A DNA stretch of 64,000 nucleotides, from positions 112,795 through 176,794 of IMG/VR virus record IMGVR_UViG_3300050015_000167; one strand, given 5' to 3'. The stretch's first letter is position 1; the number at the start of each line of letters is the position of its first letter. This document shows, piece after piece, positions 1-8,228 of this stretch. The DNA is from a virus. The position numbers and the translations under genes are program-made. The notes beneath the pieces are model-generated. The model ran no database searches, had not been told where the DNA came from, and worked only from the letters and a program-made list of their open reading frames with translations.

Positions 1-504
1 GATCCAGTTTCGAAGTTAATGCGTGATGCTGGAGTTCCTGTTGAAGATGATATAACCAGTCCAGAGAAAACAGATATTTTCTCGTTCCCAATGTTGGCAC
101 CAAAAACTGCCATCTTGAGGGATGAAGTATCGGCATTAGAACAATTGAAATTGGCCGCCATATACCAGAAATATTGGTGTGAGCATAAACCATCTATCAC
201 AGTTTATGTTCGTGAGAATGAATGGTTAGAAGTTGGAGCACAAGTCTATAAAACATTTGATGATATGAGTGGCGTTTCATTCTTACCCTATGACACTGGT
301 ACATACAGACAAGCTCCATATGAAGAGATAACGGAAGAACAGTATGCCGAGGCGTTATTAAAGATGCCTAAAAATATTGATTGGAGTCAAATTACGAGGT
401 ATGAGACCGAAGACCAAACTACAAGCGCAAAAGAATTAGCTTGTAGTGGAACTAGTTGTGATTGGACTGAACCAGCAAATCTCACAAAAGTTAATATTTT
501 ATAA
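1..504 (+). CDS. nrdJ: Class II (cobalamin-dependent) ribonucleotide reductase, C-terminal part
   Basis: The reading frame is open from base 1, so the gene begins before the window; about 167 residues are visible. They read like the C-terminal barrel and tail of adenosylcobalamin-dependent ribonucleotide reductases: an ALEQL helix, a WCEHKPSITVYVRE segment, EWLEVG, GVSFLPYD and YRQAPYEEI. The last residues include a Cys pair (ACSGTSCDW) of the type that re-reduces the active site. The enzyme makes deoxynucleotides without needing oxygen. T4 itself uses class I and III enzymes, so a class II enzyme is a notable replacement. The class is assigned from memory of family motifs; the catalytic and B12-binding region lies outside the window. 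Confidence 0.85.
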   Translation, partial: DPVSKLMRDAGVPVEDDITSPEKTDIFSFPMLAPKTAILRDEVSALEQLKLAAIYQKYWCEHKPSITVYVRENEWLEVGAQVYKTFDDMSGVSFLPYDTGTYRQAPYEEITEEQYAEALLKMPKNIDWSQITRYETEDQTTSAKELACSGTSCDWTEPANLTKVNIL

Positions 505-585
505 ATAGGATGAAAAATATATTTTCGCAAAATTATTTTATAGAAACCTGTAATCGTGTTGCGAAAATTCATAAGGTATGATATA

Positions 586-729
586 ATGAGAATAGAAACA
601 ACACTTGCAGAATTATACGAGGAGCCAAAAGATCCGGCTCCTCCAACGGAAGAAGAATTAGATTTACTTATAGAATGGTATGAACAAAATGTCAAAGGCA
701 ACAAAACTCCAAATAGCGAAACTGATTAA
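586..729 (+). CDS. Small acidic hypothetical protein (47 aa)
   Basis: A short frame beginning MRIETTLAELYEE, rich in Glu and Pro (PAPPTEEELD). It overlaps the next gene by 50 bases in another frame, which is common among the small genes here. No family recognised. It could be spurious, but the codon pattern resembles its neighbours. Confidence 0.45.
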   Translation: MRIETTLAELYEEPKDPAPPTEEELDLLIEWYEQNVKGNKTPNSETD

Positions 730-889
730 GAGTACAAAAGAAGAAATTGCCGACTTTGAACGGAGTATTAAACATGCTCCGTTAGAAGCTAAAGGGGAAT
801 TCAAATCTTTTGTACGGAAACAAAAAACCAAACTACGACAATTAGAAGAATTATTCAATTCAGGTGATTGGGAGTTCATAGATGAATAA
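680..889 (+). CDS. Small basic helical hypothetical protein (69 aa)
   Basis: Lys- and Glu-rich, probably all helical, starting MNKMSKATKLQIAKL; a second Met at codon 4 (base 689) is an alternative start. No motif recognised. It ends just before the late promoter that drives the endonuclease gene downstream. Confidence 0.55.
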   Translation: MNKMSKATKLQIAKLIKSTKEEIADFERSIKHAPLEAKGEFKSFVRKQKTKLRQLEELFNSGDWEFIDE

Positions 890-892
890 CCA

Positions 893-900
893 CTAAATAG
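893..900 (+). promoter_or_regulatory. Late promoter (CTAAATAG)
   Basis: T4-type late element; the start codon of the GIY-YIG gene follows five bases after TAAATA, implying a leaderless late transcript. Confidence 0.6.
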
Positions 901-904
901 TGGT

Positions 905-1723
905 ATGAAAGATTGGTTGTATCAAAAAATTCCTTTAATAGATCCTCCAGAATCCGTATTTGGTTTTATATACATGATTACCAATAATATTACGGGTCGC
1001 AAATATATCGGGAAAAAACAATTCATATCTAAAAGATCTAAAAAAGTTAAAGGTAAAAAGAACAGAACCCATTTTATAAAACCTTCTGATTGGCAATCAT
1101 ATTGGGGTTCTTGTGAAGAATTAATCGAAGATATAAAAATTTTAGGAGAAGAAAATTTTACTAGAGAAATTATCCGATTATGTAACACAAAACGTGATTT
1201 GACATTTGGAGAAATTGAATTACAAATTAAAAATGATGTTTTGACTTCTTTACTTCCTAACGGTGAAAGAGAATATTATAATAAAAATATTATGAGTCGT
1301 TGGTTTATTCCTACACCTATGACTGATGACCACCGAGAAAAAATAAGAAAAGCTCAAAAAGGAATAAAAAGAAAACCACTTTCAAAGGAACATAAACAAA
1401 AAATTTCTGAATCTTTAAAAGGTAATACATTTTCATTGGGATATAAACAAACACCAGAACATAAAAATAAACATTCCCAATCTTCTAAAGGGCAGAAAAA
1501 ACCACCAAGAACAATAGAACATACCGTACATTTAAACGAAAGTTTAGGTGAAAAATATCAAATTATTTTTCCTGATGGAACTATTAAGGAAATTAAAAAT
1601 TTACTTAAATTTTCTAAAGAAAATAATTTAAGTTCCTCTTGTATGTATTTGGTTTCTAAAGGAAAACAAAAACAACATAAAGGTTTTAAATGTATAAAGC
1701 TTGACAAACCCGTTAAGGCATGA
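905..1723 (+). CDS. GIY-YIG homing endonuclease (Seg-like) with NUMOD3 repeats
   Basis: The nuclease domain is at the N-terminus: GFIYMITNNITGRKYIGKKQF holds the GIY and YIG positions, followed by SDWQSYWGSCEEL. The middle carries NUMOD3-type DNA-binding motifs (SKEHKQKISESLKGN and similar), and the C-terminus has an IENR1-like module ending GKQKQHKGFKC. Such enzymes cut a cognate site in related phages and spread by recombination. It stands free between host genes and has its own late promoter. The family is clear; target unknown. Confidence 0.9.
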   Translation: MKDWLYQKIPLIDPPESVFGFIYMITNNITGRKYIGKKQFISKRSKKVKGKKNRTHFIKPSDWQSYWGSCEELIEDIKILGEENFTREIIRLCNTKRDLTFGEIELQIKNDVLTSLLPNGEREYYNKNIMSRWFIPTPMTDDHREKIRKAQKGIKRKPLSKEHKQKISESLKGNTFSLGYKQTPEHKNKHSQSSKGQKKPPRTIEHTVHLNESLGEKYQIIFPDGTIKEIKNLLKFSKENNLSSSCMYLVSKGKQKQHKGFKCIKLDKPVKA

Positions 1724-1736
1724 TAACATAGTTACA

Positions 1737-1789
1737 TTGTTTAGGGTGTGATTTCGGCTCGTTACCGTTTCACACCCATTACTATTTAG
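1737..1789 (-). promoter_or_regulatory. Orphan late promoter plus leader hairpin
   Basis: On the - strand this is CTAAATAG followed by an inverted repeat (GGGTGTGA with TCACACCC) and then AAACAATG. It matches the leaders in front of - strand endonuclease genes near 7.2 and 15.35 kb almost base for base, but no - strand gene follows here. It is probably what remains after loss of an endonuclease gene, or it now serves as a terminator for the + strand gene. Confidence 0.55.
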
Positions 1790-1842
1790 CATTTCTTCTT
1801 GACTTTTAAATTAAATAATGTTACAATAAAATCAGTGATACA

Positions 1843-2592
1843 ATGGCCTTTAAAAGAAAACCCCGAAAAACATCTACAGTATATAATATCGATGATGTAC
1901 TCCATGCCACAATGAAGATCATCGAGGATCGTCCAGGTGGTTATATATCTCAAAAAGCCGCAGGTATTACTGGTGAAGTTCCTACCTCTCAATTTGTTCT
2001 ACAACTTCTCCGAACCGGAAGTGTGGGTTCTTATCATAATGTGAAATATGATGCGAGGATTGAAGAAATTAAATTTCATTTTTCTAATCCTCCTGGTGAC
2101 AATGATGAATTCCTGAATACGGTTTATCAATTATTCTGTACAGGAATGGTTTCAGAAAATAAAATTGGTTACATAGCCGCATTACCAACCATGTATGAGA
2201 GTATGAAAGGCCGTACTACCAAGTTGATGAAGATTGCGGAGAAATATTCTACCAGCAATTACATGGGAGAAATTGGAAAACCAGATTCATTCGCAGTAAA
2301 GCTTGTAGATATTACCGATTTTAAACAGACAAATATTATATCTGGAGAACAAGAGAAACATTATCTTTATCGTGTTACAGATCGTATAGGAAATTGTGGA
2401 TTGATTTTCTCTGTATTTCCTCCAAGAGAAACTCCAGGTACTTCTGAAACCGCAGCATTCAAATTATGGGATTGCTTCGAATTTAAAGGAACACCAAAGA
2501 AACAAGAACCTAATAAAGATACAGGAATCAAAGAAACAGTATTTGGAAATGTTACTGTTACTGAAATGATAGGACAAGGAACAGAAGAATGA
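1843..2592 (+). CDS. Conserved phage protein of unknown function (249 aa)
   Basis: Starts MAFKRKPRKTSTVYNIDD with a basic N-terminus. Residues about 165-215 (YRVTDRIGNCGLIFS, then AFKLWDCFEFKGTPKK) look like a compact beta-rich domain. I do not recognise a family. The gene lies with nucleotide-metabolism and RNA-repair genes and overlaps the next small ORF by four bases (ATGA), so it is probably co-transcribed with it. Confidence 0.7.
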   Translation: MAFKRKPRKTSTVYNIDDVLHATMKIIEDRPGGYISQKAAGITGEVPTSQFVLQLLRTGSVGSYHNVKYDARIEEIKFHFSNPPGDNDEFLNTVYQLFCTGMVSENKIGYIAALPTMYESMKGRTTKLMKIAEKYSTSNYMGEIGKPDSFAVKLVDITDFKQTNIISGEQEKHYLYRVTDRIGNCGLIFSVFPPRETPGTSETAAFKLWDCFEFKGTPKKQEPNKDTGIKETVFGNVTVTEMIGQGTEE

Positions 2593-2726
2593 CATCTTTT
2601 TATACTTCAAAATGTGACCGGAGAAAAGGACGAATAAAAGGTCCTCATGGAACAAATCATCTTTATATTTTTAATTATAAATGGTGGATATCTTTTTCTA
2701 ATTGGATGGAAGATTATTTCTGGTAA
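2589..2726 (+). CDS. Small hypothetical protein (45 aa), translationally coupled
   Basis: ATG overlaps the preceding stop codon (ATGA). The product starts basic (CDRRKGRIKG) and ends rich in Trp and aromatic residues (WWISFSNWMEDYFW). Unknown function. Confidence 0.5.
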   Translation: MTSFYTSKCDRRKGRIKGPHGTNHLYIFNYKWWISFSNWMEDYFW

Positions 2727-2749
2727 TAGTATGAACAACGGAGTTAATT

Positions 2750-3997
2750 ATGGAACTTGAAATTCAAAAATATTTACGACGATATAAAGAAGGACAATTT
2801 CAACCAAGTCTTGTTGCCTTTCATTTATCCGAATTGGCAGCCGCGCCATATTTCTTGAATATCAAGAGACACCCGAAATATAATAATCTGATCCAATTTT
2901 CCTATGACCAAATTGAATCTCCTAAAGCAGATCCGATCATCCGAGAATGCCGTGGTTTGATCCTTGATGAAGCCAATAATTGGAATGTTGTTGCTTTTCC
3001 TTTTAAGCGTTTCTTCAATGAAGGAGAAGGTACAGCAGATACTATTGATTGGAATACAGCAAGAGTCCAGGAAAAGGTAGATGGCACATTAATCATCATG
3101 TATTGGTATGATGGGACATGGCAGATTGCTACTCGTGGAAGTCCCGATGCTGGCGGTTCAGTTGGAGATGCATTGTTCACCAAGAATGGTGTAACGGGTC
3201 CGATGTCTTTCCGTGATCTATTCTGGCATAGTGCTGAATATTGGCTTGAAGGATTGAGTAAATCTGGTTTATTTAATACAGGACTTACCTACATGTGGGA
3301 ATTGACTTCTCCTTATAATCGTGTGGTTTGTGATTATACTGAAGTTGGTCCCATGGGAGAAATGATTGATGGTAATGGTGTCGTCACTTTTATGGACGAC
3401 TTGGAAGATAAAACTGGTTATGCTTGTGATGGTTCACGTATCACTTTGATTGGTGTTCGTAACAATATGACACTGAAGGAATTGGATATTAGATGGTGTG
3501 TTGATGATGTATACTACGTCACCAAAGAATTTCCTTTGACCAACTTACAGGAAGTAATCGATGCATCTGTGAAATTGAATCCTCTACGTCAAGAAGGTTT
3601 TGTTGTAGTGGATGCAAACTTCAATCGTATTAAGATTAAGTCGCCCGCTTATGTGGCTATTCATCATTTGCGTGATGGTTCACCGCAACGTCGTTTAATG
3701 GAAATCATTAAGACTGGAGAGAATGATGAAATGATCTCCTATAAGATCTTGGATGATTTTCCAGCAGAGAAGAAAATGTATTTGGATATGAAAGAGAAGG
3801 TCGATACCTTAATTATAAAAACTGAGGAGGTTTACGAATCTATTAAAGATATTTCCGATCAAAAAAGCTTTGCTTTGGAAGCCATTAAAAATAAATTATC
3901 TGGAGTTTTATTTTCGGTTAGAAAAGGACAATATAAAAGTATTAGAACAGGAATTTTATCGATTCAAACAGATAAACTTTTAGATTTTATTAGATAA
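2750..3997 (+). CDS. rnlA: T4 RNA ligase 1-type RNA ligase
   Basis: Nucleotidyltransferase motifs are in the expected order: motif I EKVDGTL with the likely adenylated Lys109, then YMWELTSPYNRVV (motif IIIa region), QEGFVV (motif IV) and RIKIKS (motif V). T4 Rnl1 reseals tRNA broken by host anticodon nucleases together with polynucleotide kinase, which this phage encodes at 8.3 kb. At 415 residues it is close to the T4 enzyme's length. The last ~60 codons are noticeably more AT-rich than the rest, and the 3' end overlaps a convergent HNH gene by 18 bases, suggesting that the tail was replaced during homing. Confidence 0.88.
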   Translation: MELEIQKYLRRYKEGQFQPSLVAFHLSELAAAPYFLNIKRHPKYNNLIQFSYDQIESPKADPIIRECRGLILDEANNWNVVAFPFKRFFNEGEGTADTIDWNTARVQEKVDGTLIIMYWYDGTWQIATRGSPDAGGSVGDALFTKNGVTGPMSFRDLFWHSAEYWLEGLSKSGLFNTGLTYMWELTSPYNRVVCDYTEVGPMGEMIDGNGVVTFMDDLEDKTGYACDGSRITLIGVRNNMTLKELDIRWCVDDVYYVTKEFPLTNLQEVIDASVKLNPLRQEGFVVVDANFNRIKIKSPAYVAIHHLRDGSPQRRLMEIIKTGENDEMISYKILDDFPAEKKMYLDMKEKVDTLIIKTEEVYESIKDISDQKSFALEAIKNKLSGVLFSVRKGQYKSIRTGILSIQTDKLLDFIR

Positions 3998-4552
3998 GGT
4001 TTTCTTTTTATAAGGGCCTCGTTTCTTCCCCAATTTGGCTAATGATTGTTTCTTTTTAGTTTCTTCTGAAACTATTTTTCCTTTTTCGGTTTCTGAAATT
4101 TTTCTTTTGGATTCTTCTGAAAATTTGTGTCCTAAAGATCTTTTATTTCCTTTGGCTAACTCAGACATTTTCTTTTTGGATTCATCTGAGTGTTTAAATG
4201 TTTTACCAAATGACGGACTATTTTCTCCACAGTGAGATTTTCTATTGGTAATTTTTATTCGTTCAAACATTTTGGAATTAATAATTCTACAAGTAGTAGT
4301 TTTACTTTGGTAACCCATACGATTAAAAGCACACCACATTTTGGCTTTCAATTTTCCAGTAACCATTTTTAGCAACAGATGATGACATACCCAATGTTCC
4401 TTAAACGTCAAAGGTACTGTATCCTTACCACCAACGCACTTCGGAATAATATGATGTTTCTCCGTATATTCGGTTGGTTTGGTTCTCGCCAACGCACGAT
4501 CAATAATCTGGTAATATGTTTTGGTGTATTTGTTACAGATAAAAGTTGACAT
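3980..4552 (-). CDS. HNH homing endonuclease with NUMOD3 repeats
   Basis: The HNH core is EKHHIIPKCVGG followed by LTFKEHWVCHHLLLKM; the C-terminal half is three or four NUMOD3 motifs (SEESKRKISETEKGK). The product ends LGKKRGPYKKK. It is convergent with the RNA ligase gene and overlaps its last codons. Its ATGTCAACT start, read on the + strand, supplies the TTGACA -35 box for the MazG-like gene, so the endonuclease start and its neighbour's promoter are physically fused. Confidence 0.9.
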   Translation of the reverse strand: MSTFICNKYTKTYYQIIDRALARTKPTEYTEKHHIIPKCVGGKDTVPLTFKEHWVCHHLLLKMVTGKLKAKMWCAFNRMGYQSKTTTCRIINSKMFERIKITNRKSHCGENSPSFGKTFKHSDESKKKMSELAKGNKRSLGHKFSEESKRKISETEKGKIVSEETKKKQSLAKLGKKRGPYKKKTLSNKI

Positions 4553-4574
4553 TAGAATAATATTATGTTATACT
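4546..4574 (+). promoter_or_regulatory. Early promoter TTGACA-N17-TATACT
   Basis: -35 at 4546-4551 (inside the first codons of the - strand HNH gene) and -10 at 4569-4574; the MazG-like ATG follows after seven bases with no ribosome binding site. Confidence 0.75.
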
Positions 4575-4581
4575 TATATTT

Positions 4582-4950
4582 ATGAATAATTTAGAACAAT
4601 TAATACAAAAAATTTCGGATTTAAGGTTGACTATGTGGCCATATAGTTCAAATATGAATATGGAACAGATCGATCATTTACTCGGAACTCTATTGGAAGA
4701 AGCTGGTGAATTTCGTTCAGCAATTCGTTCCTTTATTGGGAGACCTTTCAGTCCAGAAAAGAAAGGCTCCCGAGAACATATGGTAGAGGAATTTGGAGAT
4801 ACTTTGATTCCTCTTGTGGCTCTTTCTCATATGACTGGTATCTCATTTGCGGAAGCATTGCAAGCAGCACAAACCAAATTAACTATCCGAAAGCATAATA
4901 AGGATAATGATTTGAGATTACAACATATTATGGAAAAGGATGCTCAATGA
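4582..4950 (+). CDS. mazG: MazG-like nucleotide pyrophosphohydrolase
   Basis: A 122-residue all-alpha protein with the metal-binding pattern of the MazG family: LLEEAGEFRSAI (EExxE) and EEFGDTLIPL (ExxD). The family hydrolyses (d)NTPs or alarmones; in phages it is usually linked to nucleotide pools or to resetting ppGpp-type starvation signals. The stop codon overlaps the start of the following RNA ligase by four bases, indicating one operon. The mRNA appears to be leaderless. Confidence 0.8.
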   Translation: MNNLEQLIQKISDLRLTMWPYSSNMNMEQIDHLLGTLLEEAGEFRSAIRSFIGRPFSPEKKGSREHMVEEFGDTLIPLVALSHMTGISFAEALQAAQTKLTIRKHNKDNDLRLQHIMEKDAQ

Positions 4951-5648
4951 TTTTTCCATTTGACTGTCACCAACCATTTCGTTGGGATCTAGACGACAAT
5001 ATTAATATGAGAGTAAAATATCCAAAGACGATGCATTTTCCCTGGTCACCCGGATTACAGAATGACGACCGGATGATTCAGGATAATCAAATGATTGGTC
5101 ACAGTATTGTTATGACCGAGAAATTAGATGGAGAAAATACCACTATGTACCGGGATGGTATTCATGCACGGTCTCTTTCCGATATGTCCAGACATCCATC
5201 CAGAGATTGGGTAAAAACTGTTCATGGACAAATAGCACATACTATTCCTTCTACGTGGCGCATCTGCGGTGAAAATTGTTTCGCAAAACATTCAATTCAT
5301 TATTGTTCTGCTAATCATAATGTGTTGGATTCTTGCTTCCAAGTATTCGGTATCTGGGATGGAGACTATTGTTTGTCTTGGAAAGATACTAAAATGTATG
5401 TTACTATGATGGGATTGAAAACTGTTCCTATCCTATATGAAGGAATATATGATGAAGACTTCCTAAAGAATTGGTTCAAATCTCAAGATAAAGAAAACAT
5501 GGAAGGTTATGTTGTTCGTATTGCTGAATCCTTTAAAATGGACCGATTCCAAAATGTTGTCGCTAAATATGTACGTAAGGGACATGTACAGACTTCAGAA
5601 CATTGGTTGAATGAACCACTCGTAAAGAATGAGTTTAAATATGAGTAG
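4947..5648 (+). CDS. Second RNA ligase (Rnl2-like family)
   Basis: Contains EKLDGENTT (motif I, catalytic Lys), WRICGENC (motif III region), EGYVVR (motif IV) and VAKYVRKG (motif V). At 233 residues it is just the adenylyltransferase core, smaller than T4 Rnl2, as in compact phage ligases. It is coupled to the MazG-like gene by ATGA and its own stop overlaps a small ORF. Together with Rnl1 and polynucleotide kinase it gives the phage two RNA-sealing enzymes; the exact substrate of this one is unknown. Confidence 0.85.
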   Translation: MIFPFDCHQPFRWDLDDNINMRVKYPKTMHFPWSPGLQNDDRMIQDNQMIGHSIVMTEKLDGENTTMYRDGIHARSLSDMSRHPSRDWVKTVHGQIAHTIPSTWRICGENCFAKHSIHYCSANHNVLDSCFQVFGIWDGDYCLSWKDTKMYVTMMGLKTVPILYEGIYDEDFLKNWFKSQDKENMEGYVVRIAESFKMDRFQNVVAKYVRKGHVQTSEHWLNEPLVKNEFKYE

Positions 5649-5802
5649 ATATAAAAATATTGTTATCATTGATTATAATGATGACCGTTCATTCAAAGAT
5701 ATACTTCAAGAGGAAATAAATAGAGAAATTGTCCGGGAACTTCGTAAACTTACCTTTCCAGATCATCCTATTATTCCAACAAAGCCCGCCAAATTCGATT
5801 AA
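5641..5802 (+). CDS. Small hypothetical protein (53 aa)
   Basis: Begins MSRYKNIVIIDYNDDRSF, with a short hydrophobic strand followed by a charged helix (EEINREIVRELRKL). It overlaps the end of the ligase gene by eight bases. No family recognised. Confidence 0.55.
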   Translation: MSRYKNIVIIDYNDDRSFKDILQEEINREIVRELRKLTFPDHPIIPTKPAKFD

Positions 5803-5811
5803 GGATTTAAA

Positions 5812-5976
5812 ATGACAAAACGTGATATTGTTGATATGATCGATGACCTGATGGAACATGTAAGTCTACTCACAGACATTACCGATGAACTCGAAATTGA
5901 TGAAGAGGATATGGTTTCGGTAGAAATCGAATCCAAAGTTGATAGCATCATAATGCATTTGAGATCTAAGATCTAA
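5812..5976 (+). CDS. Small acidic helical hypothetical protein (54 aa)
   Basis: Starts MTKRDIVDMIDDLMEH; almost entirely helical and acidic (ELEIDEEDM). It sits nine bases after the previous stop, with GGATTTAAA as a weak ribosome site, and two bases before the nuclease gene, so it belongs to this operon. Confidence 0.6.
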   Translation: MTKRDIVDMIDDLMEHVSLLTDITDELEIDEEDMVSVEIESKVDSIIMHLRSKI

Positions 5977-5978
5977 TA

Positions 5979-6644
5979 ATGTTTAACCACCTTAACATCG
6001 AAATCGCAGAAGTTGCCAAGCAAGTATCCAAAGATGATACAGGTGGACCAAGATTATATAAGACTCCACATGGTGATATTTACCCTTCAATCACCACAAT
6101 TTTATCTCCATTGAAAAGAGAAATACTTGAGAAATGGCGAAAACGTGTAGGTGATAAAACTGCCGACGCTGAATCACAATGGGGAAAAGATCGGGGAACA
6201 GCAATACATTTGGCAGCAGAAAATGTATTGAATAATGAAAGCATCATAGGACATCCACTTCTTGTCAGGATGTTAATTCAAGATTTGATGCCGTATCTCC
6301 GAAAGATTAATAACATTCATTGCCAAGAACAACCGTTATATTCTGATTTTTTTGAAACGGCCGGCCGGTGTGATACGATTGGTGAATACGGTGGTAAACT
6401 TTCTATCATAGATTTTAAAGGATCTAAACGTACCAAAAAGATCGAATGGGTCCAAGATTATTTTCTCCAAGTTTCGTTTTACGCATATTCCTATTATGAA
6501 AGAACCGGTTATAAAATAGAACAGGGAGTTATTCTGATTGCCAATGAACAGGGACAAGCTTCAGAATTCATTATTAATCCTTGGGAGTATTGGAGTAAAC
6601 TAAAGGAGGTCCGGAAACAGTATAAGGAAGAATTTGGAATTTAA
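5979..6644 (+). CDS. PD-(D/E)XK nuclease (RecB/Cas4/MGME1-like)
   Basis: The nuclease core is visible: SITTILSP near the N-terminus, GTAIHLAAEN (RecB-type motif I region), AGRCDTIGEY (motif II Asp), LSIIDFKGSKRTKK (motif III, D-x-K) and a Gln-Tyr helix (DYFLQVSFYAYSYYE). Proteins of this kind are common in T4-like phages and act as single-strand exonucleases in replication or recombination. The 3' end overlaps a convergent HNH gene by four bases. Confidence 0.8.
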   Translation: MFNHLNIEIAEVAKQVSKDDTGGPRLYKTPHGDIYPSITTILSPLKREILEKWRKRVGDKTADAESQWGKDRGTAIHLAAENVLNNESIIGHPLLVRMLIQDLMPYLRKINNIHCQEQPLYSDFFETAGRCDTIGEYGGKLSIIDFKGSKRTKKIEWVQDYFLQVSFYAYSYYERTGYKIEQGVILIANEQGQASEFIINPWEYWSKLKEVRKQYKEEFGI

Positions 6645-7195
6645 AATTTCTCTTTATAAGGACCCCGTTTCTTTCCTAATTTAGCTAAAGACATTTTTCT
6701 TTTAGTTTCTTCTGTCCGTTTAGAACCTATATTAAATTCTAATAATTTCTTTTTGTGAATTTCTGTAAGTTTCCTTCCTACAGAATTTGTATTACCTTTA
6801 GCAGATTTAGATTGTTTCTTTCTGGTTTCTTTAGAAACTTTTCTTTTGTAATTGATAGCATTTTCTCCAGAACAAGATAAAATATTAGCGAGTTTTGTTC
6901 TTTCAAATATTTTAAGATTTATAATTCTTCCATTTTTACCATTGAATTGCCCCATCCGATCAAATGCTAACCACATTTTAGCCTTTAATTTTCCGGTAAC
7001 CATCTTCAATAATAAATGATGGCAGATCCAATGTTCCTTAAAAGTTAATACCACAGTTTCCGTACCGCCGGCGCACTTTGGAATAGTATGATGTTTCTCC
7101 GTATACTCTAATGGTTTCGGTCGTGCCAAAGCCCGATCAATAATCCGGTAATAGGTCTTGGTATATTTGTTATCGAGATAAATAATTTCAGACAT
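6641..7195 (-). CDS. HNH homing endonuclease with NUMOD3 repeats
   Basis: Closely related to the gene at 3980-4552: same N-terminal DNKYTKTYYRIIDRALARPKP, HNH core EKHHTIPKCAGG and LTFKEHWICHHLLLKM, and the same LGKKRGPYK end. It has three NUMOD3 motifs. A late promoter and hairpin leader precede it. Its 3' end meets the nuclease gene tail to tail. Confidence 0.9.
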   Translation of the reverse strand: MSEIIYLDNKYTKTYYRIIDRALARPKPLEYTEKHHTIPKCAGGTETVVLTFKEHWICHHLLLKMVTGKLKAKMWLAFDRMGQFNGKNGRIINLKIFERTKLANILSCSGENAINYKRKVSKETRKKQSKSAKGNTNSVGRKLTEIHKKKLLEFNIGSKRTEETKRKMSLAKLGKKRGPYKEKF

Positions 7196-7198
7196 CCG

Positions 7199-7270
7199 CG
7201 GTAATCCCCTTTACTGCATTGTTTAGGGTGTGTTTTGGTATCAGCCATTTCACACCCACAACTATTTATA
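7199..7270 (-). promoter_or_regulatory. Late promoter and hairpin leader of - strand HNH gene
   Basis: On the - strand TATAAATAGT (7261-7270) is followed by an inverted repeat (GGGTGTGAAA with a partner near CACACCC), then AAACAATGCAG and the endonuclease ATG about 65 bases downstream. One of five similar leaders in the window. Confidence 0.65.
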
Positions 7271-7274
7271 TTTC

Positions 7275-7303
7275 TTGACATTTCAATTGTTTTATGATAT
7301 ACT
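7275..7303 (+). promoter_or_regulatory. Early promoter TTGACA-N17-TATACT
   Basis: Consensus -35 and -10 with 17-base spacing; the ATG at 7320 follows AGAGGT, so this gene does have a ribosome site. Confidence 0.75.
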
Positions 7304-7319
7304 TAATTTGAGAGGTAAC

Positions 7320-7556
7320 ATGATCGTTAACGTATACGTAAAAGAAACTGTAGGAAAGACTCGTAAGGTTATTCAAACTGACGTTTCTGGAAATGATTTT
7401 AATATTGCCGTTCGTGTCATCATGCAAGGCGGAGTATTCAATAAGGAAGTTTCAGATGTTGAAGGTACAGCGTTACCAGTAACCACTCTTTCTTTTTATC
7501 CTCCAACCAGTATTGAGAAAATTACTTATGAAGATAATCCAACTAAAAAACTGTAG
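7320..7556 (+). CDS. Hypothetical protein (78 aa)
   Basis: Begins MIVNVYVKETVGKTRKV. The ATG at 7320 was chosen because a promoter lies upstream and AGAGGTAAC precedes it; longer frames would start inside the promoter. Predicted alternating beta strands; no family recognised. Its end overlaps the next gene's start. Confidence 0.65.
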   Translation: MIVNVYVKETVGKTRKVIQTDVSGNDFNIAVRVIMQGGVFNKEVSDVEGTALPVTTLSFYPPTSIEKITYEDNPTKKL

Positions 7557-7773
7557 TATTGGAATCGCAAATTGCGGTGCATGTCCTTTCTTTGAATATG
7601 ATACCATGCGTGGAGAATATCATACTTGTAAAATTAAAATTGATGGACATACATTGTCTGTAGGTAAATTTGGTATTCCAACAGCTTGTCCTTTAAAGGA
7701 TAATGATAGCCGAGTAAGATTTATTGGTTGCGAATATGATGGAACAAAAGGGTGTGATACATGGCAGCTATAA
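7528..7773 (+). CDS. Cys-rich small protein, possible zinc binder
   Basis: From the ATG at 7528 it is 81 residues, with Cys in NCGACPFFEYD, EYHTCKI, TACPL, FIGCEYD and KGCDTW. The spacing resembles a small treble-clef or zinc-ribbon protein. It overlaps both neighbouring genes, typical of a tightly packed early operon. Function unknown. Confidence 0.6.
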   Translation: MKIIQLKNCSIGIANCGACPFFEYDTMRGEYHTCKIKIDGHTLSVGKFGIPTACPLKDNDSRVRFIGCEYDGTKGCDTWQL

Positions 7774-8033
7774 TTAATAAAGATGTAAAATTGTCGGAAG
7801 CACAACAGAAGGAAATTGTTGAACAATGTAATGAGGCTTATGATAAAGGTGGAGCCGATGTTCTACGTATCATCGCAGAAACCGTACAACAGATTGCCGT
7901 AGATAATGAATCTATGACGGAACATGTGGCTTTCACTTTGTATATACTTGAAGCTATCCGGCAAAGACTTTCTGAAGTGGTTCATACCGAAGAGCATGAT
8001 ACTCTTCCGGAGCCCAGTCTAATTCTTTCCTAA
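7761..8033 (+). CDS. Hypothetical helical protein (90 aa)
   Basis: Starts MAAIINKDVKLSEAQQKEI and is largely helical with an acidic C-terminus. Its stop overlaps the next start by one base (TAATG). No family recognised. Confidence 0.6.
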   Translation: MAAIINKDVKLSEAQQKEIVEQCNEAYDKGGADVLRIIAETVQQIAVDNESMTEHVAFTLYILEAIRQRLSEVVHTEEHDTLPEPSLILS

Positions 8034-8227
8034 TGCCTATTGAAAATTGGTTTCATACAACAGTAAAAGGACATAAACATCGGTGGGGTAAATTTATTAT
8101 TGTTTCGGACCAAAATATTAAATATAACCATAGAATGGTTCAAGGGAAAAAATATATTCTTAAAAGAGAATGTGAAACTTGTGGACAGATAGAATACAAA
8201 CAGTACGAAAATAAACTCGATATTTAG
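8033..8227 (+). CDS. Small hypothetical protein with CxxC (64 aa)
   Basis: Basic, with HKHRWGKF and one ECETCGQIEY knuckle that might bind zinc if it dimerises. Last gene before the promoter of the kinase gene. Confidence 0.55.
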   Translation: MPIENWFHTTVKGHKHRWGKFIIVSDQNIKYNHRMVQGKKYILKRECETCGQIEYKQYENKLDI

Positions 8228-8228
8228 C

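Noticed and set aside
387-1188. - strand frames at the left end
   Set aside because: They run antisense to the reductase, small ORFs and GIY-YIG gene and have no recognisable motifs.
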